Shown: positions 40,301 to 49,300 of the stretch, piece by piece
Layout: each line of letters begins with the position of its first letter
How positions within the stretch are numbered: position 1 is the first letter of the stretch
Assembly (NCBI GenBank): GCA_023055505.1
Contig: JALIRH010000014.1
Location: forward strand, 11,525,501-11,589,500
Direction: 5' to 3'
From: Callipepla californica brunnescens
Taxonomy: Eukaryota; Chordata; Aves; Galliformes; Odontophoridae
DNA length: 64,000 nt
Notes under the pieces: model-generated
Databases searched by the model: none
Seen by the model: the letters and a program-made list of their open reading frames with translations, nothing else
Told to the model about the DNA's origin: nothing
Made by a program: the position numbers and the translations under genes

Positions 40301-43300
40301 TTTTAGTATTCTAATGCATTATTAAAATATAGAACCTTTCCATTTTCAAATACCTCACTAAGGGAATTACTATTTCAAAATACTTTTCAATATATTTAAG
40401 CATTTTCTGCAGCAATTTTCAGTGTTATGTACAAATCTTGCTTTGATGATAACAGGCAACACAACTATTAGTGGAGGTAAAATTAGTTTGCTTGTGAAAG
40501 GTTTAAAATGTAAGAGCAGAAAATTTAAGATTAAAAAAAAATATTGCACAGTGACATCTAGAAAGTGTTCACTTTAAAATGCTGATGCTTTTATTCTTTT
40601 ACGTTTTGAGAATAAATGTGTTTTCCTGTGGAAAATGAATAGTACCACTGTGTTGCATACTTCTATAAGAAGTTTTTCCACAAACATCCTGAAGAATATA
40701 GAAGCCCGTTTATCTAGAAGGGGAGGTGGATTGGAATAGGAATGGTGCTCTTGAAATCTGAAAGTTAGTACCTGTGTATTAGTACCACCACTTGCTGGCT
40801 CTTGGTGTAAGTGATGAGCAGACTTGCCAGCTAAACTTTTTGTTGCTAACTTGTTATAGAATGTGAGGAGGAGTTCCCATCAGAAGCTGATTAAGCACAC
40901 TGGATTTAAACACTAATTTCCTATTAACCTCTGTATTGGACTTGCAGTTAATATTTAACAAGGTAACTTGCTGCTTTTCATCTCTCGTGCTATACTTGTG
41001 ATGTGCTATTGAAGGCTAAAACATTAGCTTTCTCAAATATAGGAAGTAGCAGCGTTTCATTATGAACCATCACTACAAGAAATTGCAGTAATCACAACTC
41101 TTGTGGCCTAAGCCAGACGTCTGCTTAACACACTGGTTAGTCCATTATGAATGACATTTATCAATTTTGTTCTTCTAGTGACAGTGATGAGGAAAAATCA
41201 AGAAGAAGTAAATCTCCCAAAGCTGAATTTAAAAACGAAGAGGAGACTGTGACAACCAAACATATTCATATTACACAGGCTACAGAAATTATCACCAGCA
41301 GACACAAACGTTCAGCAAACCCTTCAAAAACCATTGACTTGGGAGCAGCAGCTCATTATACAGGGGATAAAGCAAGTCCAGAACAGAATGCTGCATCTCA
41401 TGCTGGGCAGCCTACAGCAAAGGTGAGACAACAGAAGAGTACAATAGAATATGAATTTGGAAAACTTTCTCTAAACTCTGAGACAATTTCTACTTTAGGA
41501 ATAGAGTTTTTGTTTTACAGCATTCAGGTGAACTGTTCTATTAAAAATGAGTATGAGTGATTTCCAAAGCCAGTGAAGCTAGCTGTTCAGTATTTGATCT
41601 GAAATTTAGCTAGATTTCAGCAATTGGCTTCAAAGACAAACCTGCCATTTCTGCAAAGCACTCATCTTAAATGACTTTGAGTGCTTTTCTTTTTTTTTTT
41701 TTTTTTGTGATGTTGGTTGGTTTTGAAATAGACAAACAGCTGCACTTCAAACTGTGCATTTCACACACGACGACTTAAAATTACACAGCTTTTAGGCTCT
41801 TCTGTAAGTTACTGTAGGCAACTTAACACTTTAAACAAGGTCATTCTGAATTGCTTGTGTGAGCACAGTTGTCTTTTCTGAACTGTCTTGAGCTTAAGCT
41901 CATCTTAATTTCAAGTCCATCTCATTAACTTCCACAGAAGCTCTTACGTTTGTCAGGCAGACCTCAGTGTATATATATGAAGATACTGTAGGAATTTTTA
42001 AGGGAACTCATGGTTAAATGGAGCCTTTTATCCTAATTTAATTTCCTTACTTCTTATGAAGACTTTTCATAACTGTGGAACAGTTAAAATGTAAAGCTCC
42101 TAAAGCTGGTCAGTGTGAAAGTAGTTCTGCAAATTTCACTCTCTTCCTGTTTTCTTGAAGGAAGACATCTTATCCTATCCTTGAACAAATGATGCATCTC
42201 TACAGCTCTGTTTTAAAAGCTGTAGTGGCACAAAAGATTAATTGTATTTCTTCTTCAGGCTTCTGTATCCTCTGGCAGCAAATCATCTAATGACCTGGTT
42301 GATCTGTTGTTTGACGGAGTGAGCCAGCCAGTTGCAACAGGTTAGCATGCTTTTCTTTTTGTTTTATCATCTTAATGTGTATTCTTGTGAACTGATTCTG
42401 AGGATAAACTTCTTTGATGTTCCAAAGATGAGGAGTAGATAAACTGAGAAATTAAAACTCAAAGCTGCCTAGAAACTTTTATGGCGGTGTATTGTCTGTT
42501 ATTGCGTGGGGTTAAAGAAAGTAGCAAAAGGGCTAACTGCCAGACCAGTCAAGAACTGTACTGCAGTAATTATAAATCTAAAGGCAATTGGAATCCTTTC
42601 AGATTTAAGCATTTCTTATAGAGCAGTTGAAAGGCTGGGGAGCTAGAAATGGATGATTCTCATTTAAAATATGGCAAACGTGTATCTTTAACTCATTTTG
42701 TCTCCATACTTTGTGGAACCCAGCCGTAAAACAGAAAACAAAGTTTCATGATGAACAGTGTTATTTTTAGGCAGTGTGTCCCTTCACTGCCTAAACATGA
42801 AGTTGAATTTTAAATCCATTAATTTTTTTTATGGACTTATCCCTCTCAACTTGCAATTTGTTTTCTGGAATATGTTAAATTTCAGTGCATTGTATACAGG
42901 ATTGAAATACAGATTCAAGAGTTTGGTTGTTTTCTTCCAAAAACTCAAACTTTGCAGGCTTGTTTTTTTTAATATTAACAGTTTTGATTATAGCTAATTT
43001 GGAATAGAAAAGGGAATTCCATGCACTTGTAGTCTAACTGCACAGTTGGCAATTAACTGTGAGCAAATTTATTGTTTAGAGATCAATTTGAATAGAGAAT
43101 TAAGTGTGATTACGTACATTTTCATAGATAAAAGCATTTTTGTAACTTTTCCCCATTACAAATAAGCAGCTTGTATTTTTAGATATGAGATCAGTCATTA
43201 TTTGTAGATGTATGCATGTATTGGGTACCTTGGTACTCAGCTCCTGCCTTCAGTTTAAAGAACATCTCAAAATCATAGAATCACCATAGGTGGAAAAGAC

Positions 43301-46300
43301 CTTCAAGATCATCTAGTCCATCTGTCCACCTGCCAATAATATTTCTCCACTAAACCATGTCCCTTAGTTCCACTTCTAAAGGTGTCAATGGTTTACCAGG
43401 CTGGTTCGGCCCGGTCCCGTGACAATTGGTGCAGGGGACCCACAGGAAAGGGTAAGCGGGAAAAGGGAGATGGGCCTAGAAACAAAACAGCGGCAACAAT
43501 CTGAGGAGGAAAGCTAATTTACTAAGTAAGATATCAGAAAGCAAAATAACACGATGTAATACAATATAATTGGAATTGAAGTTAATAAATCAAATTAAAT
43601 GAGCAAGAGAGAGTGTCTGATAAACCGAAGGCCTCACGCTAACGCTGAAGACAGACGGCAGCGAGCACCCACTGCTGAGTGATCCCAAAGGAAAGAGCAC
43701 CAGTCCTGTGACTGCAGACAGTTTTTATTTTTCCCTCTGAGCGGAAACACATAATACAGAGCATCACACAGTCCTCTGGGGAATGTAGTTCTTCTTCTCT
43801 TCTGAGACAGGTATACCCAGAACTATTGATTATCCATGCAGCTAGAGCATTAACTCTTTAACTCCCAATACACTGCATGATGTTATGATGTGGAATATCA
43901 GTAATATAACAAAAATCATAAAACCATAACAGAAGGTTTCTCGAACACCTCCAGGGACGGTGACTGCAGCACTTCCCCGGGCAGCCTCTTCCATTGCCTC
44001 TTTCATACAAGAGTCTTCGTTCCCAAAATGACAGTCCAGGGGCTGGGGTCCCATGTGTGGCACTTTGACTGCATTCACACATGTAAAGACTCCTTTTGTT
44101 CAGTTGTATCTTGAATTATGTCACTTCTGGGTACGCTGTAGTGGGAACTCACATGATATGTCACACTAGATATTCCTATTACAGTGGCTGAGCAAAGGCG
44201 GCATTTTGAGCACCCTACGCAACAGAATTCCTTTCATCACTAGGATACCAAAACGATACCTCTGTTGTAGGAATTTAATAGAATATATAGAAGATTCTAT
44301 TGGAGAAGAGGGAAACTGTCATGGTAATCTACACCTCAACATCAGGAATTATTTATTTTGCATTATTCTCTTTTATTTAGTTAACTTCATATGCAGAGGC
44401 GTTCATGTACGTAGGACTTACCACAGCCCTGAAATTTTAAGATCCTGGTATCCAGCCACTACCCCTAATCCACACATGAAGCTTCGATACTCAGTTATTA
44501 CAACCTGTGTCCTCTTGATTGGAAAAGGATCAAAGCCTTTTTGGTTTTACTTAAGCTTATATTTATGTCTGTGTTCTCAATTGTATATATAAATATACGT
44601 TACTAAACATGTTCCATTCAGTGTGAGTTTTCCTTTATTTGAAACAGACATGAAGTATTTCTGTTTTACAGTGTATTTGAATCCATTATCAGTTTGATTC
44701 TTCACTGTAGCCAACCTTTTTTTCCACCTCTCCTCTCTCTATTATTATTTTTTCTTTCCTCCAAAGCAGCATTTAGAAATGGTATTGAGAAGAGCCGTAT
44801 TACCAGCTGGTCCTGCTAAATAACCTCTTTCCTGACCTGGAAAGGCAGATGGAAAAGGTTCATTTGTAATGACAGATCTCGCATGGGAATCTTTAAGGAT
44901 AGCTCATGTTGAGAAGATTAGCACTGTCCTTCACGTGCAGGTCACTTGTTATGACCACTGTTCCTTTCAGCACGGGGTGTGGGAACATTCCCAGTGTCAA
45001 ACAAGATACAGAGAAAGGGTCACATGGAGCCTTTGATCCATCCTGTGAGGGAACTGGCAGGGAAGTCGCGTGAATTCAGTGAACTCAGAATTTGCTTATC
45101 TATGTATTTTTAGGTGTGGAGATGTGGAAGAAAGTTGGCTTTACACATTACTAAAGCAGCACAACTTGTATGTCAAGGGAGGTGGGTGGTTGCTGCAAAG
45201 GAGCAGGCTGTTTGAGGTGTAGAGTACGAAGACCTCCTGGAAGTAATTTTTTAGGTGTTACTGGAGATTAGGTTCTTTAATCTTAGCTGGTGTTATCTTT
45301 AGAGAGGTCACGTGTTCATCTTAAGCTTTCCAGCCTTTCTCAAAAACTATTTCATTTTCAAGTAGGCAATAGAAATGGAAAAAAAGTTGACTGAGAATGT
45401 CATGGAGTTATTTGGGGTTAGAATGTAGTTGTTTTAAAATCAAATAATGAGACATTTTGACAAACAGCCCAGGGATAATAGGAGTAGCATGAGAGCTTGT
45501 TTTTCTGCTTTAGAATGCAATCTGGAAGAATTTGAGAGTATGGTATCACTACTCGTTCTGCTAATAAACCTTCAAACCATTCACCTGCATCCTTCTTGCA
45601 GAGTTCAGAACATGTGTTGGAGAAAAAAGAATTGAGGATGTGCATTGCAGTAGACAGAGTAAACATCAAAACTCTTTTGTGCATAAAATGCTTATTATGT
45701 CACTTCAGAATTTGTGGTGAATAATTTTTTTACTTAGTGGAATCTTTTTCCCTTTTGAAACAGTGGTAAAATGGGTTTAGTAGCACTATATTTCTGAAAA
45801 TTCAGAGACCATTCTTTCAATGCCTTCTGTGATTCTCGTGTTTTATACCATATGTTACGTACCCTGCAAGAAGAGAGATTTCCCCCTGGAAGAACAGTCG
45901 CCTTCTTAGCAATGTCTCCAGTAAAACAGCATTAAAAAGAAATACAAGTACACATGTATTAGAAAGTGAATGGTTCCTTTTATTACTGCTAGCCATTTAT
46001 TAAAAAGGAGATGGTTCTAGTTTAATTAACCCAGTTGAGAGTAGCAGATGGGGCAGAATGTCTTGCAGCGATAAGACAATTCAGAAATGGCACCAGATGT
46101 TGGAAGCTGTCCCTGGTGGTGTTAGAGTGCAGCACAGATGTTCCAGTCCCACCTGGCTAGTTTCTAAGCACTGCAGGCTAAGCAGCTGTGATGTAACCTA
46201 TATAATGTACACATAACACTAAAAGCAAAATAATTGAACTGCTGCAGCTCCTTCTAAGGGCGGGACTGTTTAGAGGTGACATCTTTGAGGACAAACAAAA

Positions 46301-49300
46301 AAGGTCAATCTGAGCTTTCTCAGGTCGGTGGAATAGCTAGCTAAAAGCAATAGCAAGGATAAGTGATATTCTTTTTAAACTATTTCTGGTTTATTTCAAG
46401 AAAAAAGCTTTCTCTTGTATAAAAATGGAAGATTTAAGAACAGTATGCTTTTTATACCTTGTCTGGCTTTTTTTTAGTGAAAAATTGTTACTATTGTTAC
46501 TATGGTACATTCGGAAGTTAATAATTTAACTGTGTACTTGGAAATCTTAATGTTCGTGCTGCAGAAAGGAAACAAAAAAAAAAAAAACACAGCAAAAAAC
46601 CCACACAAATGCAAGCCATGTCCTTGAATTCAGTTCAAGATCACTGCAAAATCATTCATGCTTTAAGAAACACAAAAACTAAAGTACAAGATATTTAATT
46701 TTTCATAGTAAGCATAATAAATTAACGTCTTTATAGTGACAATATCTGACTTTATATATAAAAAAATAAAATAAAATTCCAAAGTTTTAATTTCACAAGC
46801 TGGCAATATCCCTCACTAGATGAATCCTTTCTAACATTTTTGTTCTCCCTGCATTTATTTTTGGTAGTAGTAAAAACTTGGATCTTAAGAAGGCAAAACT
46901 GCAAATCCTGCAGTGCAGTTAGAAATAATCCAGTTTACTGTTGCTCAGGCTTGTATTATTGTAGTATGTTGATGAAAAGGAAAAACACCATGGACTTATG
47001 TAGCACAATCAATAAATTCATCTTGAAAATGTAGAACGGCTTTTCATAAATTCTGCATGCAATCATCGCAATGGATCTTCATGCAGTCCTATAACAGCAC
47101 TTGTCTCCCTTCTGTTTCTAGATGCATCAGCTGACCCATTTGGAGGATTTGCTGATTTTAGTTCAGCTGCTGCTTCAGCAAGTTTCCCATCATCACAAGG
47201 TAGGATTAATTTGCAGATTGAAATGCTGTTAAATTGGAGAAAGAGCGGAAGAGATGCCATGTGGCATCTCACTGAAAGTCATTTCCTTTTCCAAGGCAAA
47301 TTGTGTTTATTGAGCCGGACCACAAGTGTTGATATTGTGTAAGGAAGAGATCCATTGTCTAGCACAGCTCCTCTCTCACAAACCTGAAACTTTTATAAAC
47401 TTTATTTCAGGAAAATGTTGGTTCCAAGTTCTTTTCATTTTAAAACATATGCTTAGAAGTTTGCTCCAAATCGAATTTTGAAACCAACTGAAACAAAAAG
47501 TGGTTTAGTAAAACCTGAAACAAACAAGTGTGGATTTAAATGTTGGCTGATGAACATTCATTAAGCAACTTGCAAGTGGGGTTTACCTGTGGGCAAAGAG
47601 CTATTTTAATTGGTATTCTACAATGACGAGTGCTTCAGTGTGACAGCATCCGTGTTTCCAAAATGGTTGGAAAATTGTCTGTAGTGATAGGACTATTCAG
47701 ATTGCTAATCATTGGGATCTTCCCAGTGCCTTGTGTAAGGGCACTACTACTACAACTATTTGCAATAAGTTATTTTTCTAATACTTCAACAAACAGTTTG
47801 CAAGCAGTATGTGCAGAGGGTTCAGATCGGTACTATGAACTTTAAGGACGGGGGCAGGACAGGTAAATTAAATGGGTAAGTTGAACAAAAATAAAAAACA
47901 AAGTCATGTTAATTGGTTAATTGGAAAATAGGAGCCCAAATGTGCTAGAAAAAGTGACCCCCCCCCTCCCCTTGCTTTTTTGTGAAGTGTTTTTTATGAA
48001 GTGGACTTGGGCAGCAGTGGTGTTTGTAACTGGGTGTCCTCAGTGAGGATTCAGGAGTAAGTCCAGATTGTGGAGAGAGCAGCAAATCTGCCTGCGAGAT
48101 AGTTTTAGTCAGCACAGTTATCTTTTTTCCTCTCACAATGACTGGAAGACTGGACTGGACATGTATTAGTTGGTACACCTCTAAATTACTTAGCAGGAAA
48201 GAGCTGCTCTAATTTTTTAACAAGCTTTCTCAGTCAAAACCAAGTTGTTTTGCAAACACAAAGCCGCCTACTATGCAAATAATTTGTGTGTTAATACAGC
48301 CTAAATTGATACAATCCTTTATCTGCATTAACATGATTAATCTATTCCAATCACTGTTATGCAAGGGACAAGGAGTCCTGCAAAATGATTAATCATTCCT
48401 GAACAGCATAAGCCCCTCTAGAAATCCTTTCCTTCTTGATTAATCATCTTTGAAGTCCTACTGAGGGGGCAAAACCTTTTACATTTTACCCCCGTTTCCA
48501 TTATTGGTGCTCAGTGCACAGGTCTGAACACAGATAAGTAAATGCTGAGTGTGCTTCTTCTATCAGGAATATTTAAAGTAGGTTTTAATTTTTAATATGT
48601 AATACTAATTGAAATATTCTAATATAGCCCCTGTTTGTGAGAGAGATCAAAGCAAATGTTCTAAGAAGGCCCTAAGCTAATGAACATCAGGGCATGAAAC
48701 GGACTAATATTGTTGGCAATACTTAGATTTTGTGAACAGATTTACATTCCTACTATTCTTTAATTAGTTGGTAAATACAAAAATAATTGAGGGCTGAAGG
48801 TGTATGTTGATAATCTTTCACGTTCCGTGTAATTGTTCATGCTGTTAGATTTTTAGTAATGGAATACAGTTAAAGAAATTGCTGTGGATTGCTGTTAGTG
48901 AAGTTGGCCATCGTATAGTTTGAAAGCAGAAACTGTCACAAGATTCATCAGCCCCAGCTTTTATGTGTTTGAATCTTTATTAGCTTGTCTAAAGAAATTC
49001 AGAGGGTGATTTAACTGTTCATTAGAACTTGGTTCACTTCACGTGGCAGTGACATTGCTCGTCTTTTAGTTCAAATACCACAGGTTTATCAGTCATGTAA
49101 TCAAAAAGCTGACCTGTACAATGGCCCAAACGTGGAACAGGAGTCATGATGCAGTAATGAAAGCAACTTAAATGGCATCGTTTTATTTTTAGTATCTCCT
49201 GTATATCTATATTTTAAAGCTCTTCTTTCACTATCACTCTTGTGAAGCACCCCTTTTCTAGTTAATAGAAAAACATGTGTTTTTAAGGAAAATAACATCT

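Larger units (their letters stand above)
42341..47121 (+). other. CLINT1: CLINT1 intron 8, with CR1 fragment and solo LTR
   Basis: A 4.8-kb phase 1 intron. It holds a truncated antisense CR1 split by a solo LTR (43268 to about 44003) and an A-rich tract at about 46573-46587. The remainder looks unique. Confidence 0.9.

Noticed and set aside
41423..41560. Read-through of exon 7 as an alternative last exon (45 further codons).
   Set aside because: No poly(A) signal follows closely, and the donor GTGAGA is good, so chance is enough.
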